Source: Paenibacillus sp. UBA6285 (GTDB taxonomy: Bacteria; Bacillota; Bacilli; Paenibacillales; Paenibacillaceae). From it: 7,816 bases of DNA. The notes under the pieces are model-generated. The model saw nothing but the letters and a program-made list of their open reading frames with translations. It was not told the origin of the DNA and did not search any database. A program made the position numbers and the translations under genes. This document shows positions 1 through 6,597 of the stretch, piece by piece. Positions within the stretch are counted from its first letter, which is position 1, and each line of letters begins with the position of its first letter. The stretch spans positions 37,919 through 45,734 of the forward strand of contig DJUJ01000004.1 of the NCBI GenBank assembly GCA_002438345.1, in the 5' to 3' direction.

Positions 1-645
1 CCAAAAACGCATTTTCTTTATAGCCTCTTCGTCATTGGAAACAACCATACCACCACCTGAAGTAGTTATAATCTTGTTGCCATTAAAAGAGAAAATGCCA
101 ATATGCCCAAAAGATCCACATTTCTTACCTTTATATGTTGCGCCAAGCGCTTCAGCTGCATCTTCTATAACAGGAACTCTATAATGTTCACAAATCGGGA
201 GTAACGAATCATAATCGGCACTTTGTCCATATAAATCTACTATAATAACTGCCTTAGGCATTTTATTTTCTTTTTTAGCCCACTCAAATGCTTTCTCTAA
301 AGCAATCGGTGACATATTCCAACTTTCCGGTTCTGAATCTATAAACACAGGGTTTGCATATTGATAAAGAATTGGATTACAACTTCCGGCAAAAGTTAAA
401 TCCGAACAAAATACGTAATCTCCTGGGCCAACATCAAAATACTTCAATGCCAAATGAATTCCTGCCGTGCCAGATGATAATGCCAGTCCATGTTTTACAC
501 CCACGTACTCGCATAATTCTTCTTCAAATTTATCTACATTTGTCCCCAGGGGAGCAATCCAGTTAGTATCAAACGCTTCTTGTATGTACTTCATTTCGTT
601 CCCACTCATGTGAGGCGGGGAGAGAAATATTCGGTCTCTTTTCAT
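1..645 (-). CDS. epsN: DegT/DnrJ/EryC1-family sugar 4-aminotransferase, EpsN/PglE-like (3' part missing)
   Basis: PLP-dependent aminotransferase expected to transfer an amino group to C4 of a UDP-4-keto-6-deoxy-HexNAc, giving a UDP-bacillosamine-type amino sugar in the cytoplasm. The frame is open from the ATG at 643-645 to the window edge: 215 codons, about half of the usual 370-390. Visible signatures are the N-terminal FLSPPHMSGNE (residues 7-17), the SSGTAG phosphate-binding segment (58-63), the EDAAEALG motif with the cofactor-contacting Asp162, and SFNGNKIITTSGGG (187-199), whose Lys191 should form the Schiff base with PLP. The start lies 4 bases after the HAD gene's stop with only a weak Shine-Dalgarno (GGTAG), so translation is probably coupled. 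With the 4,6-dehydratase upstream this fits the EpsC-EpsN/PglF-PglE pathway. The family is clear; the exact sugar is inferred from context. Other sugar aminotransferases of this superfamily cannot be excluded without the C-terminus. Confidence 0.93.
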   Translation of the reverse strand, partial: MKRDRIFLSPPHMSGNEMKYIQEAFDTNWIAPLGTNVDKFEEELCEYVGVKHGLALSSGTAGIHLALKYFDVGPGDYVFCSDLTFAGSCNPILYQYANPVFIDSEPESWNMSPIALEKAFEWAKKENKMPKAVIIVDLYGQSADYDSLLPICEHYRVPVIEDAAEALGATYKGKKCGSFGHIGIFSFNGNKIITTSGGGMVVSNDEEAIKKMRFW

Positions 646-649
646 AACT

Positions 650-1336
650 CTACCAACTTTCTACAATGTGCTTTAGTTCATAAAGATCCAGAACAGATAT
701 TTTCGCATGAAATGATGAATCCTCTACTATTTGTGGATGAATGCTTTTCTCATTTTTCAACATAATTGTGTGCATTCCCAATTTATTTCCTGCTACGAAA
801 TCCTTTGCAGGATTATCTCCGATATAAATAGACTCTTCAGGTTTAATGTTAAAGTGCCTGAGCATTTTAATGAATGCCGCATCGTTAGGCTTACGGAATT
901 CAATTCCTCCTAATTCATCAGTCACAATGATATGATCACAATATTTATTCAAAAGAAGAGCCTCAATCTTGTTTCTCTGCCCTTCTGGTCTTCCATCAGT
1001 AATAATCCCAATATACATCCCTTTCTCTCTTAGCCATTCTAGTAACTCTACATTTTCCGGAGCCAGAGTAAGTAAGGGGAGATGGAATCTATATTCATAA
1101 ATCATCTGTGTTTCTAATTGTGAACTTTGTAAACTATGAACATCTAAAAAACGTTTAAAGACTTCGTTCTTATCTTTTTGAAATAATTGAAGAAATTGCT
1201 CAAATACATAATCTTTATTAAGTGAAGTTTCCTCACTTAAAAATCTAGAAACATGTAAAAATCCACTTTTCACATACTCCACTTCTTGATAGAGAGTATC
1301 ATCTAGATCAAATATTACTGCTTTAAGGGATTGCAT
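650..1336 (-). CDS. HAD-superfamily phosphatase (YjjG-like), partner of the ATP-grasp gene
   Basis: Predicted cytoplasmic haloacid-dehalogenase-type hydrolase of 228 residues, a normal length for subfamily I with a helical cap. All catalytic motifs are visible. Motif I is DLDDT with nucleophile Asp10 and acid/base Asp12. Motif II is ITDGR around Thr113. Motif III is Lys149 in FRKPND. Motif IV is GDNPAKD with Asp174 and Asp179 for magnesium. The helical cap lies roughly at 20-95. Nothing in the sequence fixes the substrate; phosphorylated sugars, nucleotides and phospho-acids are all possible. The ATG at 1334-1336 overlaps the end of the ATP-grasp gene by 14 bases, and the only purine-rich site (AGGGGG, 1349-1354) sits 12 bases upstream, so translation probably depends on the upstream gene. 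The tight pairing suggests both act on the same residue or metabolite. Family is confident; role is inference. Confidence 0.92.
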   Translation of the reverse strand: MQSLKAVIFDLDDTLYQEVEYVKSGFLHVSRFLSEETSLNKDYVFEQFLQLFQKDKNEVFKRFLDVHSLQSSQLETQMIYEYRFHLPLLTLAPENVELLEWLREKGMYIGIITDGRPEGQRNKIEALLLNKYCDHIIVTDELGGIEFRKPNDAAFIKMLRHFNIKPEESIYIGDNPAKDFVAGNKLGMHTIMLKNEKSIHPQIVEDSSFHAKISVLDLYELKHIVESW

Positions 1337-2306
1337 AATGATCGTTATCCCCCTGTTTTATCACAATGTTCTGGTCAAATCTTAAAAAGACTAAATCAAC
1401 TTGTGCAGCTCCTTCAATATAACTAAGATGCTTTCCTTCAAGAAGATCATATAATGCACTAGCTGAGTCTGCACCAGCTATCATACTTAAAGGGCATCCT
1501 CCTCCAAAACGAGCATTAATTTCAATAAAATAATAATTTCCATCATTTCTATTCTTAATCGCCTGAATGGTTAACGGACCTTTAGGTTTAAGTTCATCGA
1601 TAATTCTAAGAACTTGGCTTGTTAATATTGGATCACTAATTATTTTGGTCTTTAATACTTCACCACTGCGGGTAGCGATTCTCAAACGAGAAGTAATATA
1701 AATTGGCTTTCCCTCAAAATCACAAAAAACATCGATAGTGAACTCTTCACCTTCAATTAAATCTTGAATAATATAATCATTAATATAATATTTAAAAAAT
1801 TCTAATTCCTTATGATTTTGAACCTTAAACGCATTGATACTCGAACTTCCAGAAAGTGGCTTGATGAAACAAGGAACAGTACCCGTAAATTCCATTCCAG
1901 CGACAAAGCTTTTAGGTGTGTATAGGCCTAATGATTTAAAAAATTCAAAAGTCTTCATTTTATCTTGGGAAACTAGTATTGTATTTTCATTTGAAATCAA
2001 TAATTCTATATTATGTTCCTTAAACAGACATACATTCTCAAGCAATATTTCAAGCTCTGTATCAATTGTAGGAATTATAAGATTCACATTTTCCTTAATA
2101 CACACATCTAACAAATCAAAAATATATTGAGGACTACTTAGCGGAGGTAGGTTAATTGCCTTATCAGTGAAATATAATGTAGGTGCCAGTTCACTCAAAT
2201 CAGCACAAAGAATATTTCCAATAATATTCTTATTAATTCTAGCATTAATAAATTGCTGTATAAGTTCAACTCTTCTTCCAGCACTAGTAAATAAAATGTT
2301 ATACAT
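1323..2306 (-). CDS. Single-domain ATP-grasp carboxylate-amine ligase of a polysaccharide locus
   Basis: Predicted cytoplasmic ATP-dependent ligase, which would join a carboxylate to an amine (or similar nucleophile) through an acyl-phosphate. Counting from the preferred ATG, it has 327 residues. An N-terminal pre-ATP-grasp fold starts with NILFTSAGRRVEL (3-15). The ATP-grasp region holds the nucleotide-binding Lys149 in FIKPLSGSSS (147-156), EGEEFTIDVF (185-194), and the magnesium site FIEINARFGGG (260-270) with Glu262 and Asn264. It resembles proteins often labelled 'carbamoyl-phosphate synthase large subunit-like', but has only one ATP-grasp half and none of the other synthase domains. I choose the ATG at 2304-2306 over the in-frame TTG at 2310-2312 because AAAGAGG (2314-2320) is 7 bases from the ATG and only 1 from the TTG. 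It overlaps the HAD gene by 14 bases and sits where B. subtilis has epsM. It is very AT-rich (block 1741-1800 is 9/60 GC). Substrates are unknown. Confidence 0.9.
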   Translation of the reverse strand: MYNILFTSAGRRVELIQQFINARINKNIIGNILCADLSELAPTLYFTDKAINLPPLSSPQYIFDLLDVCIKENVNLIIPTIDTELEILLENVCLFKEHNIELLISNENTILVSQDKMKTFEFFKSLGLYTPKSFVAGMEFTGTVPCFIKPLSGSSSINAFKVQNHKELEFFKYYINDYIIQDLIEGEEFTIDVFCDFEGKPIYITSRLRIATRSGEVLKTKIISDPILTSQVLRIIDELKPKGPLTIQAIKNRNDGNYYFIEINARFGGGCPLSMIAGADSASALYDLLEGKHLSYIEGAAQVDLVFLRFDQNIVIKQGDNDHYAIP

Positions 2307-2313
2307 ATCCAAG

Positions 2314-2320
2314 CCTCTTT
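2314..2320 (-). promoter_or_regulatory. Ribosome binding site that decides the ATP-grasp start
   Basis: Read on the minus strand this is AAAGAGG, a good Shine-Dalgarno sequence 7 bases before the ATG at 2304-2306. A TTG two codons further upstream is in frame but would leave a spacer of one base, so the ATG is the likely start. Confidence 0.8.
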
Positions 2321-2338
2321 CATTATTTCATATGTTTT

Positions 2339-2953
2339 TTATACACTCTTCGAATTAGAAAAAACAGGCATTGTTTCATTCTGCGAATTATTTATTCCCT
2401 CTCTTACAAGAACATTTTTAATCGTTCTAAATACTATCTTCACATCTAGCATGAGACTAATATGATCCACGTACCAAACGTCATAGCGAAATTTTTCTTC
2501 CCAACTGATTGTATTTCTACCGTTAACTTGCGCCCAGCCAGAAATACCAGGAACAACTTCATGTCTGCGATTTTGCTCTTGCGTGTAATGTTCAAGATAT
2601 TGTACTAACAATGGACGAGGACCAATAAAACTCATGTCCCCTTTTAAAATATTAAAAAGTTGTGGTAATTCATCTATACTACATTTTCTTAAAAAGGAAC
2701 CTACTCTAGTCATTCTTAGTATGTCAGGTAAGAGATTACCTTCTTGATCGGTCTCTAATGACATTGTTCTAAACTTGTAGACGGTAAATATCTTTCCATT
2801 CTTACCAGGTCGCTTTTGACGAAACAGAATCGGTCCTTTAGAACCTATCTTAATAGCCATTGTTGCTGCTAACATGATAGGAGAAGCCAAAAAAATCAAT
2901 AGAAATGCAATGACCCAATCAAGTCCTTTTTTCACAACCAAGTAAGGCTTCAT
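2339..2953 (-). CDS. epsL: Undecaprenyl-phosphate sugar-1-phosphate transferase, EpsL/PglC-type
   Basis: Monotopic phosphoglycosyl transferase of the bacterial sugar transferase family. It moves a sugar-1-phosphate from a UDP-sugar to undecaprenyl phosphate on the inner membrane face, the first committed step of repeat-unit assembly. At 204 residues it is the short PglC/EpsL form without the extra WcaJ/WbaP N-terminal membrane domain. The N-terminal hydrophobic segment (11-34) carries Ser24-Pro25, the typical break of the re-entrant helix. Other signatures are the FRTM segment (61-64), the catalytic Asp94-Glu95 in SIDELPQLFN, MSFIGPRP (107-114) and the GWAQVNGRN block (139-147). The ATG at 2951-2953 follows TTGAGG by 5 bases; an overlapping ATG at 2955-2957 is out of frame. 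With a 4,6-dehydratase and a 4-aminotransferase nearby, a diamino or 4-amino-dideoxy HexNAc-1-phosphate is the likely substrate, but the sequence alone does not prove this. The C-terminal 15-20 residues look like a poorly conserved tail. Confidence 0.94.
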   Translation of the reverse strand: MKPYLVVKKGLDWVIAFLLIFLASPIMLAATMAIKIGSKGPILFRQKRPGKNGKIFTVYKFRTMSLETDQEGNLLPDILRMTRVGSFLRKCSIDELPQLFNILKGDMSFIGPRPLLVQYLEHYTQEQNRRHEVVPGISGWAQVNGRNTISWEEKFRYDVWYVDHISLMLDVKIVFRTIKNVLVREGINNSQNETMPVFSNSKSV

Positions 2954-2998
2954 CCATTCCTCAACCTCGCATATGTATTAATGAAGAAACAGCGAATA

Positions 2999-4000
2999 TT
3001 AATTCGCCATTCCCCCAGCCCATTTTTTCCCGATTTCAAGCTGTGCTTCAAATTCACTTCTATACTGACTAATAATTGCCGTACTATAACCATTGCTGTT
3101 CAGTTTTTGTTCAGTGTCGGCAACTATACTATTGAAGGTAGCACTAAACGAGGATAGTTGTTGTGCCCCTTTAGCCTTAATACTTTTCTTACTCGCTTCA
3201 TCTTTTGCTCCGATATATTCTTTCAAAATGCTCATTAAAGTCGATTCGCTTTGCTCTTTAAGTGCATTAAGTTTGGCTTCCGTTTCACTAGTAATGGTTT
3301 CATAAGAAACTTTACCAGTTCCCGCTGAACCACTACCAGCTGCACCGGTTGAATCCGTTGGTGCTGGTGTCGCAACTGGAAATTGATCCTTAGTGCCAAC
3401 TTGTTCTTGATAAGCCTTTGAAGCAGCAGTAATGGTCTTCGTCTTCTGATCCCAGCTTATGTTATGACCTACAGATTCCGATAAAAAACGTAGGGGTACA
3501 TATAAGGAGCCATTCAAGATAAAGCTGGATTGCCCCGTAGGTAATGCCTTGGTTGCACCGTTAAATACATAACTTGCCTTAACTTGATTGAGTACAAGAT
3601 TCTTAGATACTGCTGAAGCACTATTCCCGTTTGTTGCATTCATTAGGTACTCTTTAATCACTACTAGCTCTGAACTGCTAGGCTCTGCTACAGTAACTTT
3701 AACGTTTTTAGCATCCCAAGCTACACTCTTTTGCAATGCATATGACATAAAGCGTAATGGAACATAAGTTGTATTGTTGTACATGAATACATATTGACCT
3801 GCAGGCGTCCCAATACTCACTCCATCAAAAATCATATTCACGTTCATGCTCTGCACTTTAATCGTAGTATTTGCAGCCTTAGTTGTTGCACTTGGTACCG
3901 CCGCCGCTGATACGGAAATAGGAGCGGATGCCGTTAAGGGTGCTAACCCTATTGAAGCTATTAACGATAGAGCTATGACTGGTAGCGTTGCTTTAGACAT
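2999..4000 (-). CDS. Secreted protein with two stalk (copper amine oxidase N-type) domains and a helical tail
   Basis: Exported protein of 333 residues, role unknown. It begins with a signal-peptide-like stretch (hydrophobic 5-25, possible cleavage after ASA at 26 or SAA at 33), although the basic n-region is minimal, with one Lys. Two homologous domains follow at about 52-106 and 140-194, spaced 88 residues apart, each with the stalk-domain signature YVPLRF (79-84 and 167-172) followed by a W-D pair. A Pro/Thr/Ser/Gly linker (208-230) leads to a charged helical C-terminal region (about 236-328) with no recognised domain. The catalytic part of amine oxidases is absent, so this is a structural or binding module. 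No sortase, SLH or lipobox signal is visible. The start is fixed by an in-frame TGA at 4007-4009 and a purine-rich AAAAGGGAAGTGA. It begins 2 bases after the preceding gene ends, so the two are probably translated together. Confidence 0.9.
   Translation of the reverse strand: MSKATLPVIALSLIASIGLAPLTASAPISVSAAAVPSATTKAANTTIKVQSMNVNMIFDGVSIGTPAGQYVFMYNNTTYVPLRFMSYALQKSVAWDAKNVKVTVAEPSSSELVVIKEYLMNATNGNSASAVSKNLVLNQVKASYVFNGATKALPTGQSSFILNGSLYVPLRFLSESVGHNISWDQKTKTITAASKAYQEQVGTKDQFPVATPAPTDSTGAAGSGSAGTGKVSYETITSETEAKLNALKEQSESTLMSILKEYIGAKDEASKKSIKAKGAQQLSSFSATFNSIVADTEQKLNSNGYSTAIISQYRSEFEAQLEIGKKWAGGMAN
3419..3583 (-). repeat. Second stalk-domain copy of the secreted protein
   Basis: This segment encodes residues 140-194, the second copy. 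Its core YVPLRF matches the first copy exactly, and it ends with the strand-like TKTITAAS before the Pro/Thr-rich linker. Confidence 0.8.
3683..3847 (-). repeat. First stalk-domain copy of the secreted protein
   Basis: This segment encodes residues 52-106 and aligns in protein with residues 140-194 of the same gene. Shared positions include the YVPLRF core, a following hydrophobic helix and a W-D pair. The copies have diverged widely, which points to an old domain duplication typical of the family rather than a recent DNA repeat. Confidence 0.8.
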
Positions 4001-4002
4001 GC

Positions 4003-4698
4003 TTATTCACTTCCCTTTTCTTTCGCATTTGTTTGTTCTTCTTTAAGAACTTGATCTCGTGTCTTCCCTTGACTCACGCCGTACTTCTTAGCAATCTGAG
4101 AAAGCTCATTGTATTGTTCTTCGGAAACTTTACCGAGGATGATACTGCGTGCTTCCCGCTTATCGTCAGTCGTAAGGCCACCCTTGGCTAGATCTTTTAG
4201 GCGATTAATATCAGATACACTAAGTTGGCCGAGCACAATAGAAGCTACATTTGTCTTGTCTTTGATGGTCACATTCTCTTGAATTTCTTTAGCTTTATCT
4301 GTCGAGACATGTGCCGTATAGCCATCTGTTGAAGCACCATCTTTTTTACTCGTAGGAGCTTTCGTTGGTTCACTAGTAGTAGTCGCTGTTGTTTCTCCAC
4401 CAGTTTTACCGTTATCTTTGCTACCTTGGTCACTATTCCCCTCATCATCTGTTGCTGAAGCAGTAGGTGTTGCAGACGCTACAGGTTCGACATTATCATC
4501 CACTACTGTATCTTCGGGCGCGGTTCCTTGATCTTGACCTCCGCTAACATTACTTTCAGACTCCAGATCAAAGCCATCTGCCATAGAATTCATCAGCTTA
4601 TCGACAGCATAATTAGCAGCGAACAGACCCCCAACACCCAGAACTACAATGATTGACAGCGTCCATAAAAGGATCTTTTTCCATCGTTTGTTGAACAC
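4003..4698 (-). CDS. Membrane-anchored protein with disordered linker and duplicated C-terminal motif, unknown function
   Basis: I do not recognise a named family in this 231-residue protein. A basic start (FNKRWKK, 2-8) precedes one hydrophobic helix (about 9-29), predicted to anchor the protein with its C-terminus outside. Residues 45-130 are a low-complexity linker rich in Ser, Thr, Asp, Gly and Pro. The C-terminal part (145-210) is helical and contains two copies of a motif of the form SI-[VI]-LG-x2-S-x4-N-x-L-x3-AK at 153-174 and 185-206. The start is GTG at 4696-4698: AAAGGGGG (4707-4714) lies 8 bases upstream and the first in-frame ATG is only at codon 36. It lies 25 bases after the dehydratase and 2 bases before the stalk-domain gene, so both products probably work together at the cell surface near the export machinery. 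That role is inference; a mere spacer or adhesin-like wall protein is equally possible. Confidence 0.85.
   Translation of the reverse strand: MFNKRWKKILLWTLSIIVVLGVGGLFAANYAVDKLMNSMADGFDLESESNVSGGQDQGTAPEDTVVDDNVEPVASATPTASATDDEGNSDQGSKDNGKTGGETTATTTSEPTKAPTSKKDGASTDGYTAHVSTDKAKEIQENVTIKDKTNVASIVLGQLSVSDINRLKDLAKGGLTTDDKREARSIILGKVSEEQYNELSQIAKKYGVSQGKTRDQVLKEEQTNAKEKGSE
4081..4146 (-). repeat. Second copy of the internal 32-residue-period motif
   Basis: Encodes residues 185-206, the partner of the copy at 4177-4242. It is followed by a Lys/Glu-rich tail that ends the protein. Confidence 0.75.
4177..4242 (-). repeat. First copy of the internal 32-residue-period motif
   Basis: Encodes residues 153-174 of the membrane-anchored protein. 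Aligned without gaps to residues 185-206, 9 of 22 positions are identical (S, I, L, G, S, N, L, A, K), and several others are conservative (V/I, L/V, L/I). The spacing is 32 residues. Confidence 0.75.
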
Positions 4699-4706
4699 TT
4701 ATGTAT

Positions 4707-4714
4707 CCCCCTTT
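4707..4714 (-). promoter_or_regulatory. Ribosome binding site supporting a GTG start
   Basis: Minus-strand AAAGGGGG, 8 bases before the GTG at 4696-4698. No ATG occurs between it and codon 36, so the GTG start is well supported. Confidence 0.75.
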
Positions 4715-4723
4715 ATGAATGAA

Positions 4724-6556
4724 TTAACTAATAGCAACTTGGGCAACGGGCTGCATCGGTACAATCTGATTGATCACTTCACGAATGACTTCAGGATTTT
4801 CAGCCAGCACTCGATCCAATCGTTTAAACTCCAGTTCTAGCTGACTCAGACTTATCACATTAGGTCTACCGATAAAGATTCTTCCATGATCTGTAGAGCC
4901 TAAATTTTCTTCATCTGTCAACAACTCTTCATATAACTTCTCGCCCTCACGAATACCGGAGAACTGAATATCAATATCCTTATAGGGCTCATAACCAGAG
5001 AGGGTGATCAAATCTTCAGCCAATGTTAGAATCTTGACCGGTTCTCCCATATCCAGAATGAAGACTTCTCCACCTTTGGCAAAAGAACCAGATTGGATTA
5101 CAAGCTGAACAGCCTCTGGAATCGTCATGAAATAACGCACCATTTCTGGATGAGTAACGGTGACCGGACCACCCACAGCAATCTGCTGCTGAAAAGCCGG
5201 GATTACGCTACCACGACTGCCAAGTACGTTCCCAAAACGCACTGCTGAGAACTTCGTTCTACTTGTGGTATGCAGACTCTGCACATACATTTCAGCAATC
5301 CGCTTACTTGCCCCCATCACACTTGTTGGGTTAACCGCTTTATCCGAAGAGATCATTACGAATCTCTCCGCACCATACTTATCTGCACAATCCGCAACAT
5401 TCCTTGTACCAAAGACATTGTTCTTAATGGCTTCCGAAGGGTTGCGCTCCATCAATGGAACGTGTTTATGTGCTGCCGCATGAAAGACAACATGTGGATT
5501 ATGGCAGCTGAATACGTCCATCATCCGACTACGGTCCTGTACATCCGCAATCACGGTAACAATATTCAGATCAGGAAATTTCTTGCGAAGCTCCATCTCA
5601 ATCGTATAAATGCTATTCTCGCCGTGTCCAAGTAGCATTAGCTTGTCCGGGCCAAATGGAGCAATCTGCCGACATAGTTCTGAACCAATAGATCCACCAG
5701 CTCCCGTAACTAACACAGTCTTATGGTGTACATAACCTAGAATACTGTTCAAATCCGCTATAATCGGCTCACGGCCTAGCAAATCTTCAACGCTAACATC
5801 CCGCAGTTTCTTCACCGATATTTTTCCAGCGATCAGATCGTTAAGTGCCGGTATAATCTTAAGCTTGGCCCCTGTCTTCTTCGCCAGATTAATAATTTCA
5901 GAAATCTCTGTTCGTGAGACGGAAGGCATAGCGATAATGATCTCATGAATTTCACGTTCTTTCACAATAGCAGGAATAGCGTAACGATTGCCCAACACTG
6001 GCACACCCAGTATAGACATATGATATTTATTAACACTATCATCAATGAAACCCACCAGCTTGGTATGAGCAAAAGACGGTCCCATCATTTCTCTAGCAAT
6101 CAATATTCCGCAATCGCCTGCACCAACAATTAGTGTATGGGTCTGAGTTTCTTTGGAATTGATTCGGTCATTATGGAGCACTCTCCACAAGAATCGAACC
6201 CCACCTACTAACAATAGAACAGTCTCCATGGTCCGAACTTCTATTGCAAAGGGCACTCGTTCTGGCAAAATAAAATACGCTAATAAAAATGAAAGTAATG
6301 AACCTGATACAATAGCTTTTGAAACGGATATGATCTCTCCGATGCTGGCATACTGCCACATTCTTCGGTATAGACCGAAATAAATCAGGCTTCCTCCAAA
6401 TGCAAACGTTGCGATCAGACCAAATTGCAGCATTTGAACAAGATAATCCTGAAGAGGTTGGTTAGAGAACCGGAACAAATAGGATGTCACAATGCTGAAC
6501 CAGATGATCGCAAGGTCAATGAAGAATAAAAGAACCACTCTAGATTTCGCTGTCAT
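4724..6556 (-). CDS. epsC: Membrane-bound UDP-GlcNAc 4,6-dehydratase, PglF/EpsC/CapD-type
   Basis: Integral membrane NAD-dependent dehydratase, predicted to convert UDP-GlcNAc to the UDP-4-keto-6-deoxy sugar that the downstream aminotransferase uses. From the chosen ATG it has 610 residues, normal for the family. Four hydrophobic helices (about 7-27, 40-63, 75-97, 109-126) precede a first Rossmann region with VGAGDCG (144-150), then a catalytic short-chain-dehydrogenase domain with TGAGGSIG (284-291). The active site SSDKAVNP (403-410) carries Asp405 and Lys406. The classical YxxxK Tyr is replaced by Met414 (MGASK, 414-418), which I recall as characteristic of PglF-type enzymes, in contrast to the soluble FlaA1/PseB group. 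I prefer the ATG at 6554-6556 to a TTG 15 codons earlier because GGAGG (6565-6569) lies 8 bases before the ATG. It follows the kinase gene by 41 bases. The substrate is inferred from family and context. Confidence 0.94.
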   Translation of the reverse strand: MTAKSRVVLLFFIDLAIIWFSIVTSYLFRFSNQPLQDYLVQMLQFGLIATFAFGGSLIYFGLYRRMWQYASIGEIISVSKAIVSGSLLSFLLAYFILPERVPFAIEVRTMETVLLLVGGVRFLWRVLHNDRINSKETQTHTLIVGAGDCGILIAREMMGPSFAHTKLVGFIDDSVNKYHMSILGVPVLGNRYAIPAIVKEREIHEIIIAMPSVSRTEISEIINLAKKTGAKLKIIPALNDLIAGKISVKKLRDVSVEDLLGREPIIADLNSILGYVHHKTVLVTGAGGSIGSELCRQIAPFGPDKLMLLGHGENSIYTIEMELRKKFPDLNIVTVIADVQDRSRMMDVFSCHNPHVVFHAAAHKHVPLMERNPSEAIKNNVFGTRNVADCADKYGAERFVMISSDKAVNPTSVMGASKRIAEMYVQSLHTTSRTKFSAVRFGNVLGSRGSVIPAFQQQIAVGGPVTVTHPEMVRYFMTIPEAVQLVIQSGSFAKGGEVFILDMGEPVKILTLAEDLITLSGYEPYKDIDIQFSGIREGEKLYEELLTDEENLGSTDHGRIFIGRPNVISLSQLELEFKRLDRVLAENPEVIREVINQIVPMQPVAQVAIS

Positions 6557-6564
6557 TTTCAGTG

Positions 6565-6569
6565 CCTCC
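6565..6569 (-). promoter_or_regulatory. Ribosome binding site that decides the dehydratase start
   Basis: Minus-strand GGAGG, 8 bases before the ATG at 6554-6556. It lies inside the longer reading frame that begins at a TTG (6599-6601), so the extra 15 codons are probably not translated. Confidence 0.85.
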
Positions 6570-6597
6570 AAAAATAACAATATTGTTAAAGAACAAA

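Noticed and set aside
1834..2130. A 98-codon plus-strand reading frame
   Set aside because: It is antisense to the ATP-grasp gene, and its low-complexity Ile/Ser/Asn-rich product fits a shadow frame in AT-rich DNA.
1323..2306. Carbamoyl-phosphate synthase large subunit
   Set aside because: Only one ATP-grasp unit is present, at about one third of the synthase length, without the oligomerisation or allosteric domains and without a small subunit nearby.
2954..2998. A transcription terminator or internal promoter in the longest intergenic gap
   Set aside because: No GC-rich hairpin followed by a T run is visible on the minus strand, and no convincing -35/-10 pair with proper spacing was found.
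2999..4000. A copper amine oxidase enzyme
   Set aside because: Only the stalk-type N-terminal domains are present. The catalytic domain with its topaquinone-forming Tyr and copper-binding His residues is absent.
5270..5635. A 121-codon plus-strand reading frame
   Set aside because: It lies entirely antisense to the conserved catalytic domain of the dehydratase, has no good ribosome binding site or recognisable domain, and reads as a shadow frame.
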